A program made the position numbers and the translations under genes. The notes below the pieces were generated by a model. It had not been told where the DNA came from and searched no databases. It worked only from the letters and a program-made list of their open reading frames with translations. From Deltaproteobacteria bacterium (GTDB taxonomy: Bacteria; Desulfobacterota; Desulfovibrionia; Desulfovibrionales; Desulfovibrionaceae), in contig SAAX01000012.1 in NCBI GenBank assembly GCA_009929215.1, positions 1 to 48,235 on the forward strand: DNA of 48,235 bases. Reading direction: 5' to 3'. Below are positions 8,644-17,769 of the stretch, one piece after another. The first letter of the stretch is position 1. Each line of letters begins with the position of its first letter.

Positions 8644-9816
8644 ATGAACATCCACGAGTATCAGGCAAAAACACTACTGGCCCAGTTCGGCGTACCCGTA
8701 CCGCGTGGGATGCTGGCCGAAAGCCCCGCCGAGGCCCGGCAAGCCGCGCAGGAAATTCCCGGCCCGGTGTGGGTGGTTAAGGCCCAGATTCACGCTGGCG
8801 GGCGCGGCAAGGGCGGCGGTGTTGTGGTGTGCAAAAGCCCCGACGAGGTCGAGGCCGCAGCGGCCCGTATCATCGGCATGCAGCTTGTCACCCACCAGAC
8901 AGGGCCAGAAGGCAAAAAGGTGCACAAGGTCTGGGTAGAGCAGGGAACCAATATCGCGCGCGAGCTGTACCTGGCTGTGGTGCTCGACCGTGGCGCGCAG
9001 TGCCTCACGGTGATGGCCTCGCCCGATGGCGGCATGGACATTGAAGAAGTGGCCGCAAAAACGCCAGAGCGCATCTTTACCACCCGCCTTGACGGCGGCC
9101 ACCGCATCTGGCCTTTTCAGGCGCGGTCGTTGCTGTTTGGCTGCGGTCTTACGCCCGCTCAGGTCAATGCTGGCACGGCCCTGCTACAAAATCTGGTGCG
9201 TCTTGCGGCAGAAAAAGACGCAGTGCTGGTCGAGATCAACCCGCTGGCAGTTACCGCCGAGGGCGAGCTGATGGCGCTCGACGGCAAGATGGACTTTGAC
9301 GAGAGCGCCCTCAAGCGCCACCCCGATATTGCCGCACTGGAAGACCCCGAAGAATGCGACCCACTGGAACGTAAGGCCCGCGAGCTTGGCGTAAACTATG
9401 TGCGCCTCAACGGCTATGTGGGAACAATGGTCAACGGCGCAGGCCTTGCCATGGCCACCATGGACGCCATCAAGCAGGCCGGTGCGGAACCAGCCAACTT
9501 TCTGGATGCGGGCGGCGGGGCCAACGAGCAGATGGTGGCCGCAGGCTTTGAGGTAATGCTTTCAGACCCCAACGTGCGCGGCATTCTCATCAACATATTT
9601 GGCGGCATTCTGCGTTGCGACATCGTGGCGCAGGGCGTTGTAAACGCGGCCCGCAAAATCGACCTTCGGCTGCCCCTGGTGGTGCGCCTTGAAGGAACCA
9701 ACGTGGAAGAAGGCCGCCGCATTCTGCGCGAAAGCGGGCTGAACTTTGAAACAGCGTCAAGCATGAGCGAGGCGGCTCACAAGATTGCGGCCCTGACCGC
9801 CGGAGGTGCGGCATGA
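8644..9816 (+). CDS. sucC: Succinyl-CoA synthetase (ADP/GDP-forming), beta subunit
   Basis: This 390-aa protein has the full SucC layout. The N-terminal ATP-grasp domain starts [22 protein letters not shown], and the glycine-rich loop [15 protein letters not shown] lies near 40-54. VEINPLAV and the C-terminal ligase-CoA domain ([26 protein letters not shown]) follow. It should bind nucleotide and, with SucD, convert succinyl-CoA plus Pi to succinate plus ATP or GTP. GAGGA lies 5 nt before the ATG at 8644; the upstream open frame is an artefact of GC-rich sequence. In this operon it would yield ATP by substrate-level phosphorylation from the Kor product. A related acyl-CoA cannot be ruled out. 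Confidence 0.95.
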   Translation: MNIHEYQAKTLLAQFGVPVPRGMLAESPAEARQAAQEIPGPVWVVKAQIHAGGRGKGGGVVVCKSPDEVEAAAARIIGMQLVTHQTGPEGKKVHKVWVEQGTNIARELYLAVVLDRGAQCLTVMASPDGGMDIEEVAAKTPERIFTTRLDGGHRIWPFQARSLLFGCGLTPAQVNAGTALLQNLVRLAAEKDAVLVEINPLAVTAEGELMALDGKMDFDESALKRHPDIAALEDPEECDPLERKARELGVNYVRLNGYVGTMVNGAGLAMATMDAIKQAGAEPANFLDAGGGANEQMVAAGFEVMLSDPNVRGILINIFGGILRCDIVAQGVVNAARKIDLRLPLVVRLEGTNVEEGRRILRESGLNFETASSMSEAAHKIAALTAGGAA

Positions 9817-10688
9817 GCATACTCGTCAACGCACAGACCAGGGTGCTGGTGCAGGGCCTCACTGGCCGCGAAGGCATGTTCCACACCGAACAGATGCAGG
9901 CCTACGGAACCAACGTGGTGGCGGGCTGCACGCCGGGCAAGGGCGGGCAGAGCGTGCTGGGCGTGCCGGTATTCAATACCGTGGCCGAGGCCGTGGCGCA
10001 GACCGGGGCCGACGTAAGCGTGATTTTTGTGCCCTCTGCTGTGGCGGCAGACGCCATCTGCGAAGCGGCAGATGCGGGCATTGGCCTTGTTATCTGCATT
10101 ACAGAGCATATTCCCGTGCTCGACATGGTGCGTGTAAAGGCGCGGCTCAAGGCCACGGGTACGCAGCTTGTGGGCCCCAACTGCCCCGGCGTTATCAGCC
10201 CTGGCCTGTGCAAGATCGGCATCATGCCCGGTTACATCCACAAGCAGGGCAGCATCGGGCTTATCAGCCGTTCTGGCACGCTCACCTATGAGGCCGTGCA
10301 CCAGCTTACCACACAGGGGCTGGGGCAGAGTACCTGCGTGGGCATCGGCGGCGACTCTGTACCCGGCCTGTACTTTACCGACCTGCTCAAGATGTTTCGT
10401 GACGACCCAGAAACCAAAGCCGTGTGCCTGATCGGCGAGATCGGCGGCGATGGCGAAGAAACCGCCGCCGCCTACATCAAGGAAAGCAAATATCCCAAGC
10501 CTGTCTTTGGTTTTATTGCCGGGCTTACGGCGCCCAAGGGCAAGCGTATGGGCCATGCCGGGGCCATTATCAGCGGTTCAAAAGGCCGTGGCGAAGATAA
10601 GATAGCTGCGCTGGAAGACGCAGGAGTTAAAGTAATACATGAGCTTGGTCTTCTGGGCGAAACCGTGGCCAGGTTTATGAGAGGATAA
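9813..10688 (+). CDS. sucD: Succinyl-CoA synthetase, alpha subunit
   Basis: This 291-aa protein overlaps sucC by four bases (ATGA), as expected for an alpha/beta pair. It contains the CoA-binding Rossmann part ([16 protein letters not shown]), [11 protein letters not shown] and the active-site segment GHAGAI. The histidine of GHAGAI, near residue 247, should carry the phosphoryl group. The length matches E. coli SucD (289 aa). A 13-bp hairpin lies between this gene and the next. Confidence 0.95.
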   Translation: MSILVNAQTRVLVQGLTGREGMFHTEQMQAYGTNVVAGCTPGKGGQSVLGVPVFNTVAEAVAQTGADVSVIFVPSAVAADAICEAADAGIGLVICITEHIPVLDMVRVKARLKATGTQLVGPNCPGVISPGLCKIGIMPGYIHKQGSIGLISRSGTLTYEAVHQLTTQGLGQSTCVGIGGDSVPGLYFTDLLKMFRDDPETKAVCLIGEIGGDGEETAAAYIKESKYPKPVFGFIAGLTAPKGKRMGHAGAIISGSKGRGEDKIAALEDAGVKVIHELGLLGETVARFMRG

Positions 10689-10719
10689 TTTATATTAGTG
10701 ATATCAGTAAATTATATAT

Positions 10720-10749
10720 TATGTCGGGCGGGTTTGCCTGCCCGACATA
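10720..10749 (+). other. Hairpin between sucD and the first DASS gene
   Basis: TATGTCGGGC pairs perfectly with GCCCGACATA. After a G-T wobble the stem extends by two more G-C pairs to a TTTG loop. Only a weak T-poor tail follows, so it may act as a partial terminator, attenuator or processing site that separates expression of the enzyme genes from the transporter. Confidence 0.6.
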
Positions 10750-10776
10750 ATGTTAAACCTTAAAGTAAGGGTGCGT

Positions 10777-12183
10777 ATGAAAACAAAGCAGCTCTTTTCT
10801 TTGCTGTTGGCCATTGCGGCCATGCTAGGCATAGCCTTTCTGGTTCCTGACCTGCCGGGGTTGGATGCCAAGGGGCGAGCGGCACTGGGGGTTGGCGTGT
10901 TCGCCATCATAGTGTGGGTAACACAGGCCCTGGATGACGCCCAGAGCGGCTTTTGCATCGTAGCCCTACTGGTTCTGCTAGGAGCGGCCAAGATTGGCCC
11001 CGCGCTGTCTGGCTACGCCAACACGGGCGTGTGGATTGTGGTGCTGGGTCTGGTTATGGCGGCGGGTATGGAAATAAGCGGCCTGTCGCGGCGCATGGCG
11101 CTGAACATGGTAAGCCTTGCGGGGGCCTCGCCGGTAAAAATGTACTGGGCGGTGGCCCTCATTACGTTGGTGATGACCTTTTTTATCCCTTCGCTTGGGG
11201 CAAAAACCCTGCTGCTCATGCCCATTATCGCCCAGATGGGCCACGCCTTTGGGGCAGAGAAGGGCAAGAGCAACATGGTCAAGGGGCTCATATTTGTGGT
11301 GACCATTACGGGCACCATGTACTGCCTTGGCATCATGACCTCGCACGCCGCCAACCCCATCACGGCTGGCCTGCTTGAAAAAGCCACTGGCCAGCCCGTA
11401 ACCTGGGCGCAGTGGTTCAAGATCGGCGCGCCGCCAGCCTTTGTGTGCGGTCTTTTGGCCGTGCCCATTCTGCTGTGGATGTGGCCGCCGGAAATCAAGG
11501 ATATCAGCGCCGGGCAAGCCTATGTGCGCCGGGAGCTGGACGCCCTTGGCCCCATGAGCTTTGTTGAAAAGTACACCATGGCCGTTTTCCTGCTTACTCT
11601 GGCTCTTTGGGCTACGGATACCTACCACCGCATCAATCCCACACTGGTTGCCATGATTTCGGTTGTGGCCATGATCGCCCCTGGCCCGCAGCAGCTCATG
11701 ACCTGGAAACAGGCGGAAAAAAAGGTTCCCTGGAATATCTTTATCGTTTATGGCGCTGGCCTTTCCATGGGATCTGTGCTGGTTTCGTCCGGCGCGGCGG
11801 CCTGGATTGCCAGCACCTTTTTCAGTCCGCTGGCCTGTTTTGACATCAAGTTGCAGGTGGTCATTCTTATCTGGATCATGCTTGTGTTGCAGTGTCTGTT
11901 TACGGGTGCTGGCCCCAAGACTACGGCCCTTACCCCGGTGGTCATTGCCTATGCCACAACCCAGGGCATTGACCCCACGCCCTTTGTGCTGCTTGTGGGC
12001 ATGAACATGCTGCACCAGTATCTGCTGCCCGTGTCCAACCTGCCCAACATCATCGGCCTTGCTACAGAAGAGATCACTCCTGGCGAACTCATCAAAACAG
12101 GCGCTGTCATGAGTATTTTTGGCGCGTCTTTCATGAGCATCATGGTCTACACTTACTGGACGTGGATTGGCATGTTCGGCTAA
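10777..12183 (+). CDS. DASS (SLC13-like) anion symporter with altered substrate-site motifs
   Basis: This inner-membrane carrier of about 468 aa, with roughly a dozen hydrophobic helices, belongs to the divalent anion:sodium symporter family. The start MKTKQLFSLLLAIAAML (ATG 10777, with TAAGGG upstream) is preferred over an upstream in-frame ATG that abuts the hairpin. Canonical members have two SNT signature loops at the Na+/carboxylate site. Here the matching places read PSLGAKTLLLMP (about 142-153) and TGAGPKTTALTP (about 382-393), so both SNT loops are replaced by a G-x-K-T pattern with a lysine. The gene lies between sucD and the dehydrogenase. It probably imports the operon's substrate or exchanges it for succinate. 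Confidence 0.85.
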   Translation: MKTKQLFSLLLAIAAMLGIAFLVPDLPGLDAKGRAALGVGVFAIIVWVTQALDDAQSGFCIVALLVLLGAAKIGPALSGYANTGVWIVVLGLVMAAGMEISGLSRRMALNMVSLAGASPVKMYWAVALITLVMTFFIPSLGAKTLLLMPIIAQMGHAFGAEKGKSNMVKGLIFVVTITGTMYCLGIMTSHAANPITAGLLEKATGQPVTWAQWFKIGAPPAFVCGLLAVPILLWMWPPEIKDISAGQAYVRRELDALGPMSFVEKYTMAVFLLTLALWATDTYHRINPTLVAMISVVAMIAPGPQQLMTWKQAEKKVPWNIFIVYGAGLSMGSVLVSSGAAAWIASTFFSPLACFDIKLQVVILIWIMLVLQCLFTGAGPKTTALTPVVIAYATTQGIDPTPFVLLVGMNMLHQYLLPVSNLPNIIGLATEEITPGELIKTGAVMSIFGASFMSIMVYTYWTWIGMFG

Positions 12184-12224
12184 TGACCTCGCAACAACGC
12201 GTTTAATTACAGATGATTGTGGCT

Positions 12225-12246
12225 GGCCGTCCTTTTTAGGGCGGCC
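12225..12246 (+). other. Hairpin between the DASS gene and the dehydrogenase
   Basis: GGCCGTCC / GGGCGGCC forms an 8-bp stem (one G-T wobble) around a TTTTTA loop in the 112-nt spacer. It has no T-run, so it is probably not a full terminator. It is another candidate processing or attenuation element. Confidence 0.45.
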
Positions 12247-12295
12247 CGCCGGAAAGAATATTTGCGTGTGCAGCAAGCTAACACTGGAGGAAACC

Positions 12296-13675
12296 ATGAC
12301 AGGGGAATATCTGACTTCGCTCACCCCTGAGCATAAGAAGTTTCTTGAGGATCTGTTCAAGGACGGCGTTTCGTTCGACCCCAAGGTGCTGCGCGTGTAC
12401 GCCTCTGATGCCAGCCTGCTCACGGGCACGGTGCTGGCCATGGTGCGCCCCGAAAACACCGGGCAGCTGTGCGAATTTATGCGCTGGGCCAACGAGCAGC
12501 GCGTGGCCGTGCACCCGCGCGGGCGCGGCACAAGCCTTTCTGGCGGGTGTGTGCCTACGGTTCCGGGCATTGTGGTTTCCATGCTGGGCATGGATAAAAT
12601 CATGGAGATCAGCAAGCAGGATTTTGTGGCCGTGGTGGAGCCGGGCGTCAATACCGCCCTGCTTCAGGCCGAATGCGAAAAACTGGGCATGTTTTATCCG
12701 CCTGATCCCGCCAGCGGCAAGGCCACCAGCATTGGCGGCAATGTCATTACCTGCGCCGGGGGCCTGCGCGCCGTCAAATACGGCGTTACCCGCGACTATG
12801 TGCTTGGGGTGGAGGCCGTGTTGCCCGGCGGCCAGCTGATGAAGTTTGGCGGCCGCACCCACAAGGACGTGATCGGCCTTGATCTGGGGCGGCTTTTTGT
12901 GGGCAGCGAGGGATCGCTTGGCATTGTCACCAAGATTATTCTCAAGCTTTTGCCCAAGCCCGAGGCCTCGGCATCGGTGCTTGTGGGCTATCCCTCTCTG
13001 GATGCGGCCCTGGCCTCAATGGGCAAGGTTTTTGCCGCAGGCATTTTGCCCTGCGCCGTGGAATTCATGAACGAAACCGTGCTGGAAATCCTCACCAAGA
13101 CCGGCGAAGTGCCGTGGCCTGACAGTGTAAAGTCGCTACTGCTGTTTCAGGTGGACGGCAGCAAGGACACTGTGCCGCTCGAAAACGCCCGCCTTGCCAG
13201 CCAGCTTGATGACGCCCTGTGGCGCATGGAAGGCGTGGGCAAGGAAGAGGAAGACAAGTTGTGGGCTTATCGACGCAGGGTTTCGGCGGCTTCATACGTG
13301 CTTGGGCCAGACCGTATCGGCGGCGACATGGCCGTGCCGCGCGGTTCCATCCTCAAGGCTGTGCGCAGGTTTGAAGAAATCGCCGCCAGCAACGGCAAGC
13401 GGCTTATCGGCTTTGGGCATGCGGGCGATGGCAACATCCACGCCAACCTGCACTACGACGCCTCTGACCCGGACGACGCCCGGCGCACCCAAAAAACCCA
13501 CCACGAACTCGACGCGGCAGCCCTGGAATTTGGCGGCAGTCTTTCTGGCGAACACGGCGGCGGCTGCCTGAAGGAAGTGGGCAAGCAGCTGGGGCAAAAG
13601 GAACACGCTCTCATGCTGGGCCTGCGCCGTCTGTTTGATCCCAACGGCATTCTCAATCCCGGCAAGGGGTACTGA
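12296..13675 (+). CDS. FAD-linked 2-hydroxyacid dehydrogenase (GlcD / D-2-hydroxyglutarate dehydrogenase family)
   Basis: This 459-aa flavoprotein has an N-terminal FAD_binding_4 domain (PRGRGTSLSGGCVP near 78-91; SIGGNVITCAGGLRAVKYG near 144-162) and a C-terminal FAD-oxidase domain. The C-terminal domain carries the metal/substrate motif GFGHAGDGNIHANLH and SLSGEHGGG. The ATG at 12296 follows GGAGGA. Family members oxidise D-lactate, glycolate or D-2-hydroxyglutarate to the 2-oxoacid and pass electrons to an iron-sulfur partner. The next gene encodes such a partner (GlcF-like, one base away). The Kor/SucCD neighbours point to a 2-hydroxyacid whose 2-oxoacid feeds Kor, D-2-hydroxyglutarate being the simplest. 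The sequence alone does not fix the substrate. Confidence 0.88.
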   Translation: MTGEYLTSLTPEHKKFLEDLFKDGVSFDPKVLRVYASDASLLTGTVLAMVRPENTGQLCEFMRWANEQRVAVHPRGRGTSLSGGCVPTVPGIVVSMLGMDKIMEISKQDFVAVVEPGVNTALLQAECEKLGMFYPPDPASGKATSIGGNVITCAGGLRAVKYGVTRDYVLGVEAVLPGGQLMKFGGRTHKDVIGLDLGRLFVGSEGSLGIVTKIILKLLPKPEASASVLVGYPSLDAALASMGKVFAAGILPCAVEFMNETVLEILTKTGEVPWPDSVKSLLLFQVDGSKDTVPLENARLASQLDDALWRMEGVGKEEEDKLWAYRRRVSAASYVLGPDRIGGDMAVPRGSILKAVRRFEEIAASNGKRLIGFGHAGDGNIHANLHYDASDPDDARRTQKTHHELDAAALEFGGSLSGEHGGGCLKEVGKQLGQKEHALMLGLRRLFDPNGILNPGKGY

Positions 13676-13676
13676 A

Positions 13677-14822
13677 ATGAAACGCGGATGCACGCAATGC
13701 GGCGAATGCCTGAACGTGTGCCCTGTGTACGCGCTCTAAAAACGTGAGGAATACGCCCCCAAGGGCAAGCGCCTTCTGCTTGAGGCCATTGATCCCGAAT
13801 ACGGCGGCAGCCCCGATTCGCCTATGCCGTGGCAGGACATACGCGAACTGGCGCGCTTGTGCGCGGGCTGTGAACGCTGCCAGCGGGCCTGTGCGCGCAA
13901 GCTCTCTACCTGCGATCTGCTGGCCGAGGCACGCTCGCGCAATCCGCACTGGACACAGGCCCTGTGGGATGTGTGGATTCGCCGTGTTGGCCCTCTGTGG
14001 CCCATGGCTGGCAAAATCGCCATGTTCGCGCCCGATGCCATCATTCCTGGTGTGCTGCGCTCGTCGGTTGATACCGCCCGGGCCCTGGTTGATCTGCCGC
14101 CCTGTGAACCGTGGGTGAAGCTGCGCCCTGCGCAAAAGGTCACTGGCACAAAGGTGGCCCTGTTCAGCGGCTGTACGGCAAAAAATGCCCGCCCCCGCTG
14201 GATTGCCAAGGCGCATCAGCTGCTCGAGGGCTGGGGCTACGAGCTGTTGGACGCCTCTGACTTTGCCTGCTGCGGCGGCACGCTGCACCATGCCGGGCAG
14301 TTGGGCGCTCTGGCTGAAGTGCGCGAGCGTAATCTTGAGCTGTGGCGCAGCCTGGGCAAGCCCTATGTGGCCAGCTTTTGCGCCTCGTGCAAGCACAGCC
14401 TTGAAGGCTATACTGCTGTGCTTTCGCCAGAAGAAGGCCAGGAATGGAAGCAGAAGTGCGTTGGGCTTTCATCCCTGCTTGTAAATCCGCTGGCCAGCCC
14501 TGCGGGTATGATTCCTGCGGCCATTGGCTACCACCAGCCCTGCCACTGGGGCACGGCTGACCCCGATTTGCCCCTGTTAAAGAGCTGGCTGCCCGGTCTG
14601 CAAAAGGGCACTGGCCTGTGCTGTGGCATGGGCGGCATATTGAAAATGAGTAACCCCGACCTTTCCGCCGACATGGCGCGCAAATGCATGCAAGGCTTTG
14701 CGCCCGAGGTGCGGCAGGTCATCACCGGATGCAGCGGCTGTGTGATGCAGCTGGCATCGGTGGCAGGAGAAAACAGACAGGTGCGCCACTGGCTTGATGT
14801 GGTCGCCTTGGAGGATGCGTAG
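13677..14822 (+). pseudogene. GlcF-type iron-sulfur oxidoreductase subunit interrupted by an in-frame TAA
   Basis: The reading frame from ATG 13677 encodes a 381-residue GlcF-like protein except for a TAA at codon 21 (13737-13739). The first [4Fe-4S] motif (C5, C8, C11, C15) lies just before the stop. Immediately after it the same frame continues with KREEYAPKGKRLLLEAIDPEYGG, as in family members, so only one codon is wrong. The rest is intact: a second cluster motif (LCAGCERCQRACA), then two CCG-type domains (CCGGTLHHAG, FCASCKHSL, HQPCHWG, CCGMGGIL, TGCSGCVMQ). A restart at ATG 13824 would lose the first cluster and lacks a clear ribosome-binding site. It may be a recent nonsense mutation, a sequencing error (for example TTA or CAA read as TAA) or a readthrough site. 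Its role would be electron transfer from the preceding dehydrogenase. Confidence 0.85.
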
Positions 14823-14948
14823 GAGAGCGGAAATATTTTCTGTACGGCAAGCACGCCCGGATGACAGCGAAGGGCTTTCGGTCAGGCGCGTTGCGTTTGC
14901 TACGCCCTGTCAGTTGCGGCCCTTTTGCCAGCAAGCGAGGAGGTTTCC

Positions 14949-16412
14949 ATGGCCAACAGATTTGAGGAGTACGGCAAGAAATACGGCACAATTGTTGCGG
15001 TTGTAGTGGCCCTGTTGGTGTGGCTGCTGCCCACGCCAGAGGGCATGAACATAACCCAGCACAAGCTGCTGAGCATTTTTTCCGGCGCGGTGGTGCTGTG
15101 GATTACCCTGAGCGTTTCGGTGGCGACCAGTAGTTTCATTATTGTATCGCTGCTGTATTTCTGGGTGGGCAATGCCGAGGGAACTCTCAAGGATGGCGTT
15201 CTTGTGCACAATGCCGTGTTTTCACTTTCTGGCTTTTCCTCTCCTGCCTTGTGGCTGCTCATCACGGGCTTTGTCATTTCCATAGCCATGACCAACACGG
15301 GCATGGCCCGCCGCGTTGCCCTGCACCTCATGCGTCTTTTTGGCAAAAAACTGGGCGGGGCCATTCTGTCGCCCATGATTGCCAACCTCATTGTTTCTCC
15401 GCTTACCCCTTCAAACACGGCCCGCACAGCAGCCATGCTGCCCATCGTTGAGGGCGTGGCGCAAGCCTATCGCGTAGAGCCCGGCAAGAGCAACTTTGGC
15501 AAGGCGCTGTTTATTGCCAATACCTTTGCATCAAACATCACCGCCGGTGGCTTTTTAACGGCCACCATTCCCAACCCCGTGGCCATCGGCATGATGGTAA
15601 CGGCCATGGGCGGCGCGGCGGTGGCTACATCGTGGGGATTCTGGGCGCTGGCAGCCCTGCCCACCACTCTGGTTGTGCTTGTGGGCAGCCAGTATGTGGT
15701 GCGCTGGATTTATCCGCCAGAGATGAAGGATATTCCCGGCGGGCTTGACTATATCGAAAAAGAGCTGGCGGCCATGGGCCCCACCACCACCCGCGAAAAA
15801 AAGGCTATGCTCTACTTTTTGCTGGCCCTTGTGCTGTGGTCTACCGACATGTGGCACCATTTCAATTCTACCATGGTCGCCTTTGTGGTCAGCACGCTCA
15901 TTCTGGTTCCCGGCATCGGCGTGCTTTCGTGGAAGGAAGCGCAAAAGTCCATTCCCTGGGAGCTTTTTGTATACTTTGGCGGTGTTATCACCCTGAGCAA
16001 TGTGCTCATGAAGACCAAGGCCTTTGAATGGGTTATCAAAAGCGGCCTAACGGCCATGGGCCTCACCCATGTTGAGATGCTGCCGCTGATGATCGGGCTC
16101 ATGGGCTTTACCATTTTCAGCCATGTTATCTGGTCTACCACCACGGCCATGGCTGGCGTGATGATTCCCATCTACATTGGCCTTGCTCAGACTTTTGGCT
16201 TTCCCATTGCCGGTTTTGTGCTGCCGCAGGCCATCCTTATGGGCTATGCGCTGTTTTTGCCCTTTAACACCATGGGCAACATCATCATGTTTGGTGCGGG
16301 CTATTACACCGTAAGCGAGCAGCTCAAGGCGGCCATGGCCGTGGGGCTCTTTGCCTGGCTGGCATGGGCGGTTACGGCCCTGGTGTGGTTTCCTGTTATC
16401 GGGCTTATTTAA
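14949..16412 (+). CDS. DASS (SLC13-like) dicarboxylate carrier
   Basis: This second DASS carrier (487 aa) follows GAGGAGG and starts MANRFEEYGKKYG at 14949. It keeps the first signature loop, SPLTPSNTARTAAMLP (about 160-175). The second reads SHVIWSTTTAMAGVMIP (about 392-408), where SNT has become STT/TTT. It therefore differs clearly from the first carrier of the operon. Two DASS proteins in one locus suggest either two substrates (for example both stereoisomers) or one importer plus one exchanger for the end product succinate. That role is inference. Confidence 0.9.
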   Translation: MANRFEEYGKKYGTIVAVVVALLVWLLPTPEGMNITQHKLLSIFSGAVVLWITLSVSVATSSFIIVSLLYFWVGNAEGTLKDGVLVHNAVFSLSGFSSPALWLLITGFVISIAMTNTGMARRVALHLMRLFGKKLGGAILSPMIANLIVSPLTPSNTARTAAMLPIVEGVAQAYRVEPGKSNFGKALFIANTFASNITAGGFLTATIPNPVAIGMMVTAMGGAAVATSWGFWALAALPTTLVVLVGSQYVVRWIYPPEMKDIPGGLDYIEKELAAMGPTTTREKKAMLYFLLALVLWSTDMWHHFNSTMVAFVVSTLILVPGIGVLSWKEAQKSIPWELFVYFGGVITLSNVLMKTKAFEWVIKSGLTAMGLTHVEMLPLMIGLMGFTIFSHVIWSTTTAMAGVMIPIYIGLAQTFGFPIAGFVLPQAILMGYALFLPFNTMGNIIMFGAGYYTVSEQLKAAMAVGLFAWLAWAVTALVWFPVIGLI

Positions 16413-16429
16413 GCTAGCTGGAGCAGATA

Positions 16430-17710
16430 ATGACAACAACCCGCAAGCCCCTGCCGCCCATGGCGCGCATACGTCAGTCGTTTATCCGGCCAAGAGTGGA
16501 CGATGCCGCAGCAGAAATGACCGCCCAGATGGAGCTGCTTGCGCCGCGCATCAAGGCTGGCAGCAAGGTGGGCATAACCGTGGGCAGCCGTGGCATACAG
16601 AATATCTGTGCCATGCTTGAGGCTGCCATTGCCGTTGTGCGCCGCTGCGGCGCAACCCCGGTGCTGCTCGCGTCCATGGGCAGCCACGGCGGGGGTACGC
16701 CCGAGGGGCAAAAAGAAGTACTCGACAGCCTGAACATTACCGAAGAAAGACTGGGGGCCAAGGTGGTGACCTGCGCCACCTGCCGCAGCATTGGGCAAAC
16801 GCCCGACGGCCTCACAGCCCACATGCTTGATTCGGCCTTTTCGGTAGACGCCATCATTCCCATCAATCGCGTCAAAACGCATACCTCGTTCAAGGGCTGC
16901 GTTGAAAGCGGCATGTGCAAGATGCTGGTGGTGGGCCTTGGCGGGCCCGGCGGGGCGGGGCAGTTCCACAGCCTTGGGCAGTCAGAGCTGCCGCGCCTGC
17001 TGGTGGACGTGAGCCGCATTATTTTGCAAAAAATGCCCGTCATCGGCGGCATTGCCATTGTAGAAAACGCCTACGAGGAAACAGCCCGCGTTCAGGCCCT
17101 GCTGGCCGAAGAAATGATAGAGCGCGAGGTGGAGCTGCTGACCTGGTCAAAAACCCTTATGCCCGCCTTGCCAGTAGACAGACTGCACGGCCTGATTGTG
17201 GAAGAAATGGGCAAGAACTTCAGCGGCACGGGGATAGACACCAATATCATTGGCCGTCTGCGCATTCAGGGCGAGGCCGAGATGACCAGTCCCAGCATCC
17301 GCTATGTTTCGGTGCTGGATATTTCGGAAGAATCGCACGGCAACGCCACGGGCATCGGGCTGGTGGACTTTGTGACTCAGCGGCTCATCGACAAGGTTGA
17401 CCGCAAGGCCACCTATCTGAACAACCTTACCACCACCTTTGTGACCCGCGCCTTTTTGCCCACCTGGTACGATACAGAGCAGGAAGCGCTGGAAACCATG
17501 ATGTTCTGCCTGCGCAGCATTCCGCAGGACGAGGTGCGGCTGGTGCACATACCCAACACCCTTTACCTAACGGATTGCTTTGTGAGTGAGGCTGTGCTGA
17601 AAGAGCTTACCGATACTTCGCGTTTTAGCGTGGAACACGGGCCGCGCCCGGTGCTGTTTGATGCGCAGGGGCAACTGGCCGACCGCATTGGCAGGCCACA
17701 TCAGGCATAG
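16430..17710 (+). CDS. LarA-like (DUF2088) protein, possible 2-hydroxyacid racemase/epimerase
   Basis: This 426-aa cytoplasmic protein has an N-terminal region like LarA_N/DUF2088, with GSRGIQNI (about 47-54), LLASMGSHGGGTPEGQ (about 79-94) and NRVKTHTSFKG. LarA enzymes use a nickel-pincer nucleotide to racemise lactate, and LarA homologues isomerise other 2-hydroxyacids. The gene is 17 nt after the DASS gene with GGAG before the ATG and is the last gene of the operon. It could interconvert D and L forms so that the stereospecific GlcD-type enzyme can use both. The cofactor-maturation genes larB, larC and larE are not in the window, and I could not confirm all LarA catalytic residues. Function is therefore tentative. 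Confidence 0.6.
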   Translation: MTTTRKPLPPMARIRQSFIRPRVDDAAAEMTAQMELLAPRIKAGSKVGITVGSRGIQNICAMLEAAIAVVRRCGATPVLLASMGSHGGGTPEGQKEVLDSLNITEERLGAKVVTCATCRSIGQTPDGLTAHMLDSAFSVDAIIPINRVKTHTSFKGCVESGMCKMLVVGLGGPGGAGQFHSLGQSELPRLLVDVSRIILQKMPVIGGIAIVENAYEETARVQALLAEEMIEREVELLTWSKTLMPALPVDRLHGLIVEEMGKNFSGTGIDTNIIGRLRIQGEAEMTSPSIRYVSVLDISEESHGNATGIGLVDFVTQRLIDKVDRKATYLNNLTTTFVTRAFLPTWYDTEQEALETMMFCLRSIPQDEVRLVHIPNTLYLTDCFVSEAVLKELTDTSRFSVEHGPRPVLFDAQGQLADRIGRPHQA

Positions 17711-17769
17711 CCGTTTGCGCACTTTTTGCGCATCATGGGCCAATGCCACGCTGCGGTTTAGGGCATATC

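Noticed and set aside
13824..14822. Shorter functional GlcF-like protein starting at ATG 13824
   Set aside because: No convincing ribosome-binding site, and it would lack the first 4Fe-4S motif that is intact just before the stop codon.
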